A stretch of DNA of 64,000 nucleotides from Microcoleus vaginatus PCC 9802 (GCA_022701275.1 CP031740.1:4599001-4663000); one strand, 5' to 3'. Positions 28,762 through 38,914 are shown, counted from the stretch's first letter. Notes: generated by a model not told the origin, from the letters alone. Numbers and translations are program-made.

Positions 28762-29089
28762 GCGGGTTTCGGGAGAATGAAACAGCCCTGCCCCACGGGG
28801 GAAAGAAAGAAGGAAGAAGGAAAAAATTTTTCCTTTAGCCCTTGACAAATTACATTTTATTCCTTCAATTTCTCCTTTTTGTTTGCTCGCAAATCCACCG
28901 AGGCGAGAAATCTTCTTTCCAAGGTGGTATTTTTTTACCTAAATTTTGGGATTAATTAAAAAAATTGTCCAAATCCATATAAATTAAAGGTTCCACCGAT
29001 CCATAACGGTCGGCAAGACTTTAGAATAATGCAGTGAAAATTAGATGCTGTGGGGTTTTCAGCAATTAGAAACAAAAATTCCTTTTCTG

Positions 29090-29113
29090 ACCAATTACCC
29101 TAGGGTAATTGGT
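29090..29113. promoter_or_regulatory. Perfect 24-bp palindrome upstream of hup
   Basis: The half site ACCAATTACCCT is followed by its exact complement, with no spacer, 153 bp before the hup ATG. It could be an operator or a repeat-derived cruciform. Similar ACCAATTACC words occur in other spacers here, so a repeat origin is likely. Confidence 0.45.
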
Positions 29114-29266
29114 ATTCAGCAGGAGTTGTGATTCGGGGAAGCGGACGGGAGCAATCGGGAACCACCCAAACCTCCCAAGCCACGCCTCAATCCAGTTGAT
29201 AACTCACGGCTAATAGTTGAACTAACTCTGTTTAACGTAATTTTGCAAATCCAGAAGGAGTTCGCA

Positions 29267-29557
29267 ATGAACAAAGGTGAATTGGTTGATGCAGTCGCGG
29301 AAAAGGCTAGCGTGACGAAAAAACAGGCAGATGCTGTTTTGAGTGCCGCCCTTGAAGCAATCATGGAAGCTGTCTCCGATGGCGACAAAGTGACGCTGGT
29401 CGGTTTTGGCTCATTTGAGTCGCGGGAACGCAAAGCCCGCGAGGGTCGCAATCCCAAAACTGGCGACAAGATGGAAATCCCGGCAACCAGAGTTCCTGCA
29501 TTTTCCGCAGGGAAGTTGTTTAAGGACAGAGTTGCACCGCCGAAAAACGCGGAATAG
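29267..29557 (+). CDS. hup: HU-family DNA-binding protein
   Basis: The 96-residue protein is a standard HU: MNKGELVDAVAEKASVTK, then GFGSFESRERKAREGRNP and PATRVPAFSAGKLFKD. It forms dimers that bend DNA and package the nucleoid. I chose ATG 29267, preceded by AAGGAG at 29255, over an upstream in-frame start. It is followed 15 bp later by the cobD-like gene. Confidence 0.96.
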   Translation: MNKGELVDAVAEKASVTKKQADAVLSAALEAIMEAVSDGDKVTLVGFGSFESRERKAREGRNPKTGDKMEIPATRVPAFSAGKLFKDRVAPPKNAE

Positions 29558-29572
29558 CTGGCGCACTGAGTC

Positions 29573-30706
29573 TTGATTAGACCTGTACACGGTGGGAATT
29601 TAGCTTGGGCAGCCGCACTGGCAGGCTGCCCTGCCTCTGCTATTCTCGATTTTTCGGCGAGTATCAGTCCTTTGGGCCCTCCTGAGTCGGCCCTGGATGC
29701 GATTCAAGCACACTTGAGCAGTCTGACGGCTTACCCTGATCCGGATTATGGGGAGCTCAGGACTGCTTTGGGTGAGGCTTTGAATGTTGACCGGGATTGG
29801 ATTTTGCCGGGGAATGGTTCGGCGGAATTGTTGACTTGGGCGGCTTGGGATTTGTCGAAGCTGGAGGCGACTTATTTGGTGACTCCGGCTTTTGGCGATT
29901 ACTCGCGGGCTCTTTCGGCTTTCGGCGCGCAGGTGCTGAAATGCCCTTTGGAACTGCAATCGTTGGACGCGGAGGCTGGAAGCCGGTTAGTAACGGATGA
30001 TTTGTCGGTTTCTAACCGTTCCCTTGTCTCCCCTTCTCTCTGTCTCCCAGTTCCTCTTGCTATCGATGCCAATCGACGAGGTTTACTCCTGAACAACCCG
30101 CACAATCCTACGGGTTTGCTGTTTGCTAGGGAGGCGATTTTGCCTTATTTGAAGCAGTTAGGTATGGTGGTGGTGGATGAGGCCTTTATGGACTTTCTAC
30201 CGCCTTCTGAGCAGGAAACTTTGATCGATGATGTTGAGGAGTTTCCGAATTTGGTGATTTTACGATCGCTCACTAAATTCTATTCTCTGCCGGGACTGCG
30301 CTTGGGCTGTGCGATCGCCCATCCCGATATTCTGCGTCGCTGGCAGCAGCAGCGCGATCCTTGGCCTGTGAATGCTTTGGCTGCTGCTGCTGCTGCTGCT
30401 GTGGTGCGAGATGCGGCTTTTGAGCGGCAAACCTGGGATTGGCTGCCAGTTGCTCGCCGAGAGCTATTTGAGGGTTTGGCTAATTTACCGGGTTTGCAGC
30501 CTTTTGCAGGAGCGGCTAATTTCTTGTTGGTTGAGTCGTCGATGTCGGTTTCTTCTATTCAAAAAAGTCTGTTGGAACGACACCGAATTTTGATTCGGGA
30601 TTGTTTAAGTTTTCCTGAGTTGGGCGATCGATTTTTTCGGGTGGCTGTGCGCTCAAGGCCGGACAATCTGCGGCTGATTGCTGGACTTGCCGAAGTTATT
30701 CATTAG
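29573..30706 (+). CDS. cobD: Threonine-phosphate decarboxylase CobD-like, PLP aminotransferase fold
   Basis: The 377-residue protein is a class I/II PLP enzyme close to histidinol-phosphate aminotransferase and CobD. It starts (TTG) with IRPVHGGNLAWAAALAG, the typical CobD opening, followed by LDFSASISPLGPP; NNPHNPTGLL, VVVDEAFMDF and the PLP Lys in SLTKFYSLPGLRLG are intact. CobD decarboxylates threonine phosphate to aminopropanol phosphate for the cobalamin side chain. HisC activity is the main alternative. A stop at 29567 rules out an upstream start. An Asp/Ser-rich insert (~135-160) is unusual, and a run of Ala codons lies near 30380. Confidence 0.8.
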   Translation: MIRPVHGGNLAWAAALAGCPASAILDFSASISPLGPPESALDAIQAHLSSLTAYPDPDYGELRTALGEALNVDRDWILPGNGSAELLTWAAWDLSKLEATYLVTPAFGDYSRALSAFGAQVLKCPLELQSLDAEAGSRLVTDDLSVSNRSLVSPSLCLPVPLAIDANRRGLLLNNPHNPTGLLFAREAILPYLKQLGMVVVDEAFMDFLPPSEQETLIDDVEEFPNLVILRSLTKFYSLPGLRLGCAIAHPDILRRWQQQRDPWPVNALAAAAAAAVVRDAAFERQTWDWLPVARRELFEGLANLPGLQPFAGAANFLLVESSMSVSSIQKSLLERHRILIRDCLSFPELGDRFFRVAVRSRPDNLRLIAGLAEVIH

Positions 30707-30839
30707 GTGACTGTTGATTGTTGATAGTGGACTGTTGGTTGACTGTTTTCAGTTGTCAGGTGACTGTTTATAATAAATAAATAACTCATAAATAACTCAT
30801 ACATAACTAACAAATAACTAACAACTGACTTTTTTATTT
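30707..30839. repeat. Short repeats between cobD and the flavoprotein gene
   Basis: The spacer contains repeated GACTGTTG/GACTGTT words followed by repeated AATAACTCAT/AATAACTA words. They are non-coding; similar GTTGACTGTTGAC words lie at 54343-54366. Confidence 0.6.
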
Positions 30840-32315
30840 ATGCTTGACTATGATTTAGTGATTATTGGTGGAACTCCGGCGGGACGTTATGCTGCTTTGA
30901 CTGCAACTAATTTCCCGGCTCGCGTTGCTTTGGTGGAACCGCTAAGTAATTCCCAAGATTTGCCGACAGGGGGGAAAGAGTCGATCGACCTTGGTTTGAG
31001 ATACAGCCAAACTTTGAGGGAGGCGGCTCGTTTTGCCCAGCAGATCAGCCGTCAGCAGTTGGGGGTGCGCTGGGAAGTCGCTAATTCCTCTATGCCGATC
31101 AAATTGCGGTTTGAGGGGGTTCTAAAGTGGGCCGAGGGTGTTGTTTCTAATTTGTCAGAAATTGATGATCTCGGCGTTTTGGCTGCTCGCGGGGTCGATG
31201 TTATTTTTGGCAGTGGCGAGTTTGTGGCGAAACCGGATTTAGCTTTTGTCGCGGGCGGTAGGAAATTGCGATCGCTATGTTATTTGCTAGCTTCTCCAAC
31301 TCTGCCGGCGATTCCCAATATTGAAGGACTTTCGTCGGCTGGCTTTTTTACTTCGGAAACTGTCGGGGAATTAGCAAAACTTCCACAGTTGCCTAAAAGT
31401 TTGGCTGTAATCGGCGCCGATCCCAGCGGGGTCGAAGTGGCTCAGACTTTTGCCCGGCTGGGGGTTGCTGTCACTTTGGTGGTGAAAAGTGCACATATTT
31501 TGGCTAAAGAAGACCGGGAGGCTGCTGGTTTGGTGCAAGCTGGAATGGAAGCTGAAGGGGTGCGGATTCTGACTGCAACTGAGGTGACTCAAGCTAGGGT
31601 GATTGAGGGTAAAAAGTGGATTCAAGCTGGGCCAAGGGCGATCGAAGCTGAGGAGATTTTTCTAGCCGCCGGTAGAGGGCACGATTTTTCATCGTTAAAT
31701 CTCGAAGTGGCTGGGGTTAAATTCAGCGATCGGGGGGTGATTTTAAATGAAAAGCTGCAAACAACTAATCACCGCATTTACGCGATCGGCGATGTGGCTG
31801 GGGGTTATCCGTTCCCTCACCTCGCTAATTACGAAGCTGCGGTTGCTGTGAAAAATGCTTTGTTTTTGCCGCTGTTTCAAATAGATTATCGTGGGATTCC
31901 TTGGGCGATTTTTTCTGACCCGCAATTGGCGAGGGTTGGCTTGACTGAAGCGCAAGCAAGGCGCCGTTTTGGAGACGATCTCATTGTTTGTCGGGAATAT
32001 TTCAAGAATGTTGAAAGAGCTCAAATGTGCGGGGAGACAACTGGTTTTTGTAAGATTGTCGGGCGTCGCAACGGGGAGATGTTGGGAGCGAGTATTGTGG
32101 GGCCGCAAGCTGCTGAGTTAATTCACGCGATCGCTTTGGCTGTGCGTCACGGCATGAAGGTTGAGGCGATCGCCCAACTTCCTTATATTTGGTCGAGTCT
32201 TTCGGCAATTAACGGTCAAACTGCTGCTGTTTGGGAGTCGCAGCGCTTGGGCAGCAATACTTTTATGCAGAATTTGTGGGAGAATTTGTTTCACTGGCGC
32301 AGGTATTGGAAGTGA
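30840..32315 (+). CDS. FAD-dependent pyridine nucleotide oxidoreductase lacking the redox disulfide
   Basis: The 491-residue protein has the dihydrolipoamide/mercuric reductase fold: N-terminal FAD site DYDLVIIGGTPAGRYAAL, NAD(P) site AVIGADPSGVEVAQTFARLG, second FAD site IYAIGDVAGGYPFPHLA, and a dimerisation domain. The expected CxxxxC motif after the first FAD strand (usually near residue 40) is absent; the region reads VEPLSNSQDLPTGGKES. The C-terminal His-Pro-Glu active-site motif is also absent. Disulfide reduction is therefore unlikely. It may use NAD(P)H and FAD for another electron transfer. Substrate is unknown; the nearby cobD offers no firm clue. Confidence 0.85.
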   Translation: MLDYDLVIIGGTPAGRYAALTATNFPARVALVEPLSNSQDLPTGGKESIDLGLRYSQTLREAARFAQQISRQQLGVRWEVANSSMPIKLRFEGVLKWAEGVVSNLSEIDDLGVLAARGVDVIFGSGEFVAKPDLAFVAGGRKLRSLCYLLASPTLPAIPNIEGLSSAGFFTSETVGELAKLPQLPKSLAVIGADPSGVEVAQTFARLGVAVTLVVKSAHILAKEDREAAGLVQAGMEAEGVRILTATEVTQARVIEGKKWIQAGPRAIEAEEIFLAAGRGHDFSSLNLEVAGVKFSDRGVILNEKLQTTNHRIYAIGDVAGGYPFPHLANYEAAVAVKNALFLPLFQIDYRGIPWAIFSDPQLARVGLTEAQARRRFGDDLIVCREYFKNVERAQMCGETTGFCKIVGRRNGEMLGASIVGPQAAELIHAIALAVRHGMKVEAIAQLPYIWSSLSAINGQTAAVWESQRLGSNTFMQNLWENLFHWRRYWK

Positions 32316-32934
32316 AACAATCAAAGGGGTAATTGGTAATTTGTAATTGGTAAGTATGTGAGTGGCAAAATATAATTGACTTGGGCTAATTCCACAGTCG
32401 GCTTGTGAACTTTGGCATTTAATTCCTGATTCACTTATTAGAGTGGGGCAGCTTGTTGTGGCATCTGGACAAATAATTTAGCTTGGAGTCTATGACTCCC
32501 TACCCATGCTTCATCTAGCCCACAAACTCGATTTCCTCTGCTTCCTGCTTTAAATGCAGAGTCGCCCGAATTGTAATGATGAGATTAAATTATGAGCTAA
32601 ACTCGACATTAGATTTAATAGGCAATCGCATTCAAGCATCGGTTTCAAAAATAATCTTAAGTACCTGATTAGCCTCTTAAATTCCTCTTCTCTCAACTGC
32701 TGTCGTTTAATCAGCCTTAGCCTCCTTCCTTTTGTACTTAGTCTTAACTCAAGTATCAACAGCTCTTACATGAAAAATTCAACTATTGTTTTAAACTCGT
32801 GTTTTCATAATTTGAGCCACAAAGTATATTAAGAAAAATGTAATTCCCTGAATACCACAGCAGAGCGAGCGAAAATAGTAGATAGTAACTCTCAGAAGGT
32901 TCTGGCTTGACAGAAGCAGTAGGAATACGTAGAT
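32316..32934. other. Intergenic region, 619 bp
   Basis: GGTAATTGGTAATTTG-type repeats follow the flavoprotein gene (about 32329-32352). The rest is AT-rich. A 69-codon minus-strand frame (32550-32759) shows no recognisable family and no ribosome site. It may be decayed coding DNA but I cannot support that. The end should carry the promoter of the giant kinase. Confidence 0.5.
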
Positions 32935-35900
32935 ATGACTAACATCACAAAACTTTTCCTAGGATATCACATTAACGAAGAAATTTACGCAGGCAATCGA
33001 ACTCTAGTTTATCGTGGCATTCGCTCTTCAAAGGGCCAACCGGTCGTCATCAAACTACTGCGAAATGAGTTTCCCAGCTTCAACGAACTCGTTCACTTCC
33101 GCAACCAATACGTCATTGCTAAAAACTTAAATATCCCCGGCACTGTCAAGGCATACAGCCTGGAAAACTACCATAACCGCTATGCTCTGGTGATGGAAGA
33201 CTTTGGCGGAATTTCCTTAAGTAGCTACTTTGCTAATCTAGCAGAAGCTAGCAACGAAACCCTAGAAGGCTTGCCTGTTAACGAGTTTCTTCCTATGGCG
33301 ATTCAAATTGCCAACGCCCTTGACGGACTTCATCGCCACCACGTCATCCATAAAGACCTCAAGCCCGCCAATATTCTAATTAACCCCACCAGCAAAGAAG
33401 TGAAGCTGATTGATTTCAGCATCGCTTCCATGCTGCCGCGCGAAACCCAAGAAATTCAAAATCCCAACGTCCTTGAAGGCACTTTACCTTATATATCTCC
33501 CGAACAAACGGGGCGAATGAACCGAGGCATTGATTACCGCACAGATTTCTACTCGCTAGGAGTAACATTCTACGAATTACTAACAGGAAAGTTACCATTC
33601 CAAACGGATGACCCAATGGATTTGGTACACTGCCACCTCGCTAAGCAACCTATCCCAACCTCAAGTGTCAACAAAAGCGTTCCATTTTTGCTGTCGGAGA
33701 TTGTCAGCAAACTGATGGCGAAGAATGCTGAAGCTCGCTATCAAAGTGCCCTAGGACTCAAGTTTGATTTGGAAACTTGTTTATCCCAGTGGCAAGAGAC
33801 AGGGGCGCTAACTAACTTTACCATAGGGCAGCGAGATTTGTGCGATCGCTTTACTATCCCCGAAAAATTGTACGGTCGAGAAAGCGAAGTATTTTCGTTG
33901 CTAGCCGCCTTTGACCGGGTGAGTGCAGGTAGCACTGAAATGATGCTCGTTTCTGGTTTTTCTGGTATTGGTAAAACCGCTGTCGTCAACGAAGTTCACA
34001 AACCTATTGTCCGGCAGCGTGGCTACTTTATTAAAGGCAAATTTGACCAATTCCAACGCAACCTTCCCTTTAGTGCCTTTGTCCAAGCTTTTCGCGACTT
34101 TATGGGACAATTGCTATCTGAAACAGATGCTAACATTGAGCGATGGAAATCAGAAATTTTGGCTGCTTTGGGCGATAGTGCTGGGGCGATAGTTGAAGTG
34201 ATTCCCGAACTAGAACGTATTATCGGACCGCAACCGCCCGTCCCCGAACTTTCTGGCAGTGCCGCGCAAAATCGCTTTAACTTGTTGTTTGAAAAATTCA
34301 TTCAAATCTTTACCACCAAAGAACATCCTTTAGTAATTTTCTTGGACGATTTGCAATGGGCAGACTCAGCATCATTGAAATTGATGCAACTGCTGATGAG
34401 CGACATTGATAACTGCTATCTATTTTTAATTGGAGCTTATCGAGATAACGAAGTATTTCCAGCGCATCCCTTGATGCTGACTTTATCGGAAATTGAAAAG
34501 GCTGGAGCAAAGAAGAATACTATTACTTTAGCTCCTTTACAACAGTCACATATTAATTATCTGATTGCAGATACTTTAGTTTGCTCGACAGAGTTAGCCA
34601 CACCTTTGACACAATTGGTGTATCAAAAAACGCAAGGTAATCCCTTCTTTAGCACTCAGTTCCTCAAGTCATTATATGAAGATGGACTGATTGAGTTTAA
34701 TTTCGAGATCCGTTATTGGCAGTGCGATATCTCTAGAGTGCGATCGCTAGCAATCACCGATGATGTGGTTGAGTTTGTGGCGCTTCAGTTGCAAAAGTTG
34801 CCAAGTCAAACGCAAGAAGTTTTGAAGTTCGCAGCCTGTATTGGCAATCAGTTCGATTTAGGGACTTTAGCAATTGTTGATGAAAATTCGCCAGTAGAAA
34901 CCGCAACATCTTTATGGAAGGCACTACAAGACGGGCTAATTTTACCCGTTACCGAAGTTTATAAGTTTTATCAATCACAGGGAGATAGCGAATCGGTAAT
35001 CGGTAATGGAAAGGAATCTCAGCAATTATCAATTACCCCTGACCAATTACCCAAATATAAGTTTTTACACGATCGCATTCAACAAGCTGCTTATTCCCTC
35101 ATTCCTGACAACCAAAAGCGATCGACTCACTTAAAAATCGGTCAACTGTTATTACAGAATACGTCTGAAGCCGAACGAGAAGAAAGAATATTTGATATTG
35201 TCAACCACTTAAATGTGGGAGTTGAGCTAATTACCCAAGAGGCACAACGGGAGCAATTAGCACGGTTAAATCTGGTTGCCGGAAAGAAAGCCAAAGCTGC
35301 GACGGCCTATTCTGCTGGGGTTGAATATTTCAATAGTGGCAGAGAATTACTTACAGCAAATAGTTGGCTCCATCCATACGAACTAACATTAGCGCTGTAT
35401 ACAGAAGCAGCAGAGGTGGCATATCTAAGCGGTGACTTTGACCAGATGGAAAAATTAGCATTAGTGGTGGAAAACTGCGCCAAAAGGCTACTGGACAAAG
35501 TGAAGGTATATGAAGTACAGATGCAAGCTTATATGGCGCAAAATAATCTACAGGAAGCACTGAATACGGGACTACAAGTTTTAAAGCAGTTGGGGGTAGA
35601 GTTTCCCTCGGAGCCAAACTCGTCAGATATTGGGCAGGCACTAGGGGAAACTTCGGTAATTTTGAATGGCTTGCGAATTGAAGATTTAGTTGACCTGCCT
35701 CAAATGAGCGATTCCTATAAACTAGCAGCTATGAGACTTTTATCAAGTATCTTTGCTCCTGCATACATTGCTGCTCCTGCACTGTTGCCTTTGACGGTGT
35801 GCAAACAAGTGCAATTATCCGTCCAATATGGGAATGCTTCTGTTTCTCCCTTTGCTTACGCCAATTATGGTTTTCTTCTTTGTGGAGTTGTGGAAGATAT

Positions 35901-38406
35901 TGATTCAGGTTATCAGTTCGGTCAATTGGCTTTAAGTCTAGTGTCAAAGTTAAATTCTCAAGAAATCAAAGCCAAGACAGCCTTTATAGTAAATTTATTT
36001 ATCCGACATTGCAAAGAGCATCTGAGAGAAACCTTAGAGCCTTTGGTGTCAGCTTACTCTAGCGGAATGGAGGCAGGAGATTTAGAATATGCAGGCTATA
36101 ATTTATTACAGTACTCCTGTTCAGCTTACTATAGTGGCAAAGAACTGACTGTCCTGGAAAGAGAAATAGCAAGAAACAGAGATGCTATTCATAAAATCAA
36201 GCAAGAAACAGCCCTAAACTATATAGAGATATATTGGCAGGCTATCTTGAATTTGGTGGGAAAAAGTGAGAATTACTGCCTTATAAAGGGTGAAGCCTGC
36301 GATGAGCAGATGAAGTTGCCATTTTACCACCAAGCGAACGATAAAGTGGGAGTTGCATACATATATTTAAACAAACTTTTACTTTGTTATTGGTTGGAAA
36401 ATTACTCAGAAGCGATTGAAAATATCGCTATAGCAGAGAACTATTTAGATGCAGTGGTAGGAATGCCCGTTGTTCCTGTTTTCCATTTCTACGATTCTTT
36501 GGTGCGGTTGGCGGTGTATTCTGACACTCCAGAGTCAGAACAACAGGAACTTCTCGACCGAGTACAAGCTAATCAAGAAAAAATGCAAAAGTGGGGGCAT
36601 CATGCCCCCATGAATTATCTGCATAAATTCTATCTCGTAGAGGCAGAACGGCATCGGGTTTTAAACCAAAAAATAGAAGCGATCGAGATGTACGACAAAG
36701 CGATCAATGTTGCTAAAGAAAACGAGTACATCCACGAAGAAGCACTTGCTCACGAACTCGCCGCCAAATTTTATTTGGAATGGGGCAAAGAAAAAATTGC
36801 TAAACCCTATTTAATTGATGCTTACTATGCTTACGCTCGTTGGGGAGCAAAAGCAAAGATTGACCATCTAGAACAGCGTTATCCCCAATTGCTTGCTGTG
36901 ATCCTGCAACAGGCTCGAAGTCGCCAGTATCCGAGCGAAACAATTGACACTTCCAGCAGTGAATCATCACTATCTAACACGACTAGAACAATTATCGGTA
37001 GCACCAGCAGTTCGGAATTAGTAGATTTGCCGTCAGTTATCAAAGCTTCTCAAGCTCTCTCCCGTGAAATCGAGCTTGAGCAATTGCTGACGACTTTGAT
37101 GGAAGTAGCAGTTCAAAATGCCGGAGCACAAAGCGGAGCATTAATTTTGGATGAAGGTGGAAAGTGGAGAGTGGCCGTACACTGTACAAATCGCCAAGAT
37201 TGTCATTTGGAATCGCTTCTAGTTGAAGAAAGCAAAGCAATTCCTCTGAGCATAATTAACTACGTCAAACGTACAAAAGAAATCCTGGTATTCGATCGTG
37301 CCAGCACTCAAACCACCTTCGCGGCAGATCCTTACATCATTGAGCAGCAACCCAAGAGCGTTTTATGCACTCCGATTCTCCATCACGCTAAAGTAATGGG
37401 CATTCTGTATTTAGAGAATAATCTCACAACGGGGGCGTTTACGCGCGATCGCGTCGCCATCCTCAACATCCTCTGCTCCCAAGCAGCAATTTCCTTACAG
37501 AACGCCCGACTGTATCAACAATCTCAGGAATATGCCCAAAAACTAGAGCAGTCTATCCACGATCTCAAACAGATGCAGTTGCAATTGGTACAGGGTGAGA
37601 AAATGTCTGCTCTCGGAAATTTAGTTGCAGGGGTAGCCCACGAAATTAACAATCCCGTAGGCTTTATCGCCGGCAACTTGCAACCGGCTCAAGAATACGT
37701 CGGGGATTTATTCAACTTGATTGATTTGTATCAAGAAAGATTTCCCAATCCGGGAGGGGAAATTGAAACAGAAATTGAGGATATAGACTTGGAGTATTTG
37801 CGAGAAGATTTGCCCAAATTGATTGGCTCAATGAAGGATGGAGTTGAGCGCATCCGCAATATAAGTACGAGTTTGAGAACGTTTTCCAGGGCAGATAGCG
37901 ATCGACCAGTTTCTTTCAATATTCACGACGGACTCGAAAGCACTCTGCTGATTCTCAAGCACCGTTTAAAAGCGAGCGAGTTCCGCCCTGCCATTGAAGT
38001 TGTGAAAGAGTATGGTAACTTGCCCCTAGTGAAATGCTTTCCCGGACAGTTAAACCAGGTATTTATGAACGTACTGGCAAATGCCATTGACGCTCTGGAG
38101 GAGTCAAATAAGGAGCGCACTTTTAAGGAAATTAAAGCCAGACCTAATCAAATCACGGTTCAAACTGCTCTGAGCGAATCCAAAAATCACGTTTTGATTC
38201 GCATTAAGGATAATGGAGTGGGGATGTCGGCGGAAGTCAAGGAAAACATCTTTAACCACTTATTCACTACTAAGTCTGTGGGTCAAGGAACTGGATTAGG
38301 ATTGTCTATAGCCCACCAAATTGTTGTGGAAAAACATGGAGGTACATTAGTGGTGAATTCCTCCCTCGGTCAGGGTTCGGAGTTTGTGATTTCTATTCCC
38401 TTGTGA
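32935..38406 (+). CDS. Hybrid Ser/Thr kinase - AAA ATPase - GAF - histidine kinase
   Basis: The 1823-residue protein belongs to the cyanobacterial HstK-type two-headed kinases. Residues ~8-280: Ser/Thr kinase with Lys40 (VVIKLL), HKDLKPANIL (Asp141) and LIDFSIAS, where DFS replaces the usual DFG as is common in this subfamily. ~290-560: AAA ATPase with Walker A GFSGIGKT (341-348) and Walker B LVIFLDDLQWAD. ~560-1320: long helical TPR-like region. ~1371-1530: GAF sensor domain. ~1545-1823: histidine kinase with phospho-acceptor His1569 in GVAHEINNPVGF, N box FMNVLANAIDAL, DNGVGMS and GTGLGLSIAHQIV. No receiver domain or response regulator gene is adjacent. A low-complexity insert (~682-704) derives from intergenic repeat sequence. 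Confidence 0.93.
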   Translation: MTNITKLFLGYHINEEIYAGNRTLVYRGIRSSKGQPVVIKLLRNEFPSFNELVHFRNQYVIAKNLNIPGTVKAYSLENYHNRYALVMEDFGGISLSSYFANLAEASNETLEGLPVNEFLPMAIQIANALDGLHRHHVIHKDLKPANILINPTSKEVKLIDFSIASMLPRETQEIQNPNVLEGTLPYISPEQTGRMNRGIDYRTDFYSLGVTFYELLTGKLPFQTDDPMDLVHCHLAKQPIPTSSVNKSVPFLLSEIVSKLMAKNAEARYQSALGLKFDLETCLSQWQETGALTNFTIGQRDLCDRFTIPEKLYGRESEVFSLLAAFDRVSAGSTEMMLVSGFSGIGKTAVVNEVHKPIVRQRGYFIKGKFDQFQRNLPFSAFVQAFRDFMGQLLSETDANIERWKSEILAALGDSAGAIVEVIPELERIIGPQPPVPELSGSAAQNRFNLLFEKFIQIFTTKEHPLVIFLDDLQWADSASLKLMQLLMSDIDNCYLFLIGAYRDNEVFPAHPLMLTLSEIEKAGAKKNTITLAPLQQSHINYLIADTLVCSTELATPLTQLVYQKTQGNPFFSTQFLKSLYEDGLIEFNFEIRYWQCDISRVRSLAITDDVVEFVALQLQKLPSQTQEVLKFAACIGNQFDLGTLAIVDENSPVETATSLWKALQDGLILPVTEVYKFYQSQGDSESVIGNGKESQQLSITPDQLPKYKFLHDRIQQAAYSLIPDNQKRSTHLKIGQLLLQNTSEAEREERIFDIVNHLNVGVELITQEAQREQLARLNLVAGKKAKAATAYSAGVEYFNSGRELLTANSWLHPYELTLALYTEAAEVAYLSGDFDQMEKLALVVENCAKRLLDKVKVYEVQMQAYMAQNNLQEALNTGLQVLKQLGVEFPSEPNSSDIGQALGETSVILNGLRIEDLVDLPQMSDSYKLAAMRLLSSIFAPAYIAAPALLPLTVCKQVQLSVQYGNASVSPFAYANYGFLLCGVVEDIDSGYQFGQLALSLVSKLNSQEIKAKTAFIVNLFIRHCKEHLRETLEPLVSAYSSGMEAGDLEYAGYNLLQYSCSAYYSGKELTVLEREIARNRDAIHKIKQETALNYIEIYWQAILNLVGKSENYCLIKGEACDEQMKLPFYHQANDKVGVAYIYLNKLLLCYWLENYSEAIENIAIAENYLDAVVGMPVVPVFHFYDSLVRLAVYSDTPESEQQELLDRVQANQEKMQKWGHHAPMNYLHKFYLVEAERHRVLNQKIEAIEMYDKAINVAKENEYIHEEALAHELAAKFYLEWGKEKIAKPYLIDAYYAYARWGAKAKIDHLEQRYPQLLAVILQQARSRQYPSETIDTSSSESSLSNTTRTIIGSTSSSELVDLPSVIKASQALSREIELEQLLTTLMEVAVQNAGAQSGALILDEGGKWRVAVHCTNRQDCHLESLLVEESKAIPLSIINYVKRTKEILVFDRASTQTTFAADPYIIEQQPKSVLCTPILHHAKVMGILYLENNLTTGAFTRDRVAILNILCSQAAISLQNARLYQQSQEYAQKLEQSIHDLKQMQLQLVQGEKMSALGNLVAGVAHEINNPVGFIAGNLQPAQEYVGDLFNLIDLYQERFPNPGGEIETEIEDIDLEYLREDLPKLIGSMKDGVERIRNISTSLRTFSRADSDRPVSFNIHDGLESTLLILKHRLKASEFRPAIEVVKEYGNLPLVKCFPGQLNQVFMNVLANAIDALEESNKERTFKEIKARPNQITVQTALSESKNHVLIRIKDNGVGMSAEVKENIFNHLFTTKSVGQGTGLGLSIAHQIVVEKHGGTLVVNSSLGQGSEFVISIPL

Positions 38407-38827
38407 GCAGTTCCTAGTAGGTCTTTAGCGCAATTAGCGCCGCCTCGCAATTACAAGCCTCCTTATTAGAAGAAAGAGGGAATGGAGAACGGGGAACGAG
38501 CAACAGGCTAAGGGTTCTTTTGCTAGGAAATAGCGACCTACGGACTAGGGAAAGAAAGAATCTAGACTAATTCCCCCGTCCTCCGCCCGCACCTTATTCG
38601 TGCTTGAGACAGCGGTTTGCAACTGCCCGCTTTACCAACACTCTTCCCTTTTTTTGTGCCCTGTTTTGAGTTAAGAGTTTCCTTGAGATTTTAAGCCTCT
38701 ACCTTACCCAAATGAAAGCAGCTATCATGCTACTGAGATTGTGGAGTTAAATTTCATAAATAATATGATAAGGTGCGCGCACCCTAGGTTAATAAGGTGC
38801 GCGCTTGCCGCTTGACGCTGAGATGTA
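38407..38827. other. Intergenic region before tRNA-Ser
   Basis: No gene is seen. AAGGTGCGCGC occurs twice (about 38770-38802) and includes the palindrome GTGCGCGCAC. A purine-rich stretch lies near 38468-38485. Confidence 0.5.
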
Positions 38828-38914
38828 CGGAGAGGGTGGGATTTGAACCCACGTTAGAGTCACCCCTAAAGTAGATTTCGAGTCTACCGCATTCAACCGC
38901 TCTGCCACCTCTCC
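38828..38914 (-). tRNA. tRNA-Ser(CGA)
   Basis: The minus strand folds into a class II tRNA of 87 nt: acceptor arms GGAGAGG and CCTCTCC, D-arm GCAGAGCGGTTGAATGC, anticodon stem GTAGA/TCTAC with loop CTCGAAA (anticodon CGA), a long variable arm, and T-loop GGTTCAAATCC. The anticodon and long variable arm identify serine. CCA is not encoded. Confidence 0.95.

Larger units (their letters stand above)
28586..29266. other. pilQ-hup intergenic region with folded repeats
   Basis: This 681-bp spacer has no credible gene. It contains AAGGAA/TTCCTT near 28590-28605 just after pilQ, a nested folded repeat (28663-28761), a perfect palindrome (29090-29113) and the hup leader. The hup promoter should lie downstream of ~28900; I cannot fix it. 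Confidence 0.55.

Noticed and set aside
32550..32759. 69-codon minus-strand frame, possible transposase remnant
   Set aside because: I could not match it or its neighbouring frames to any family, and it lacks a ribosome site.
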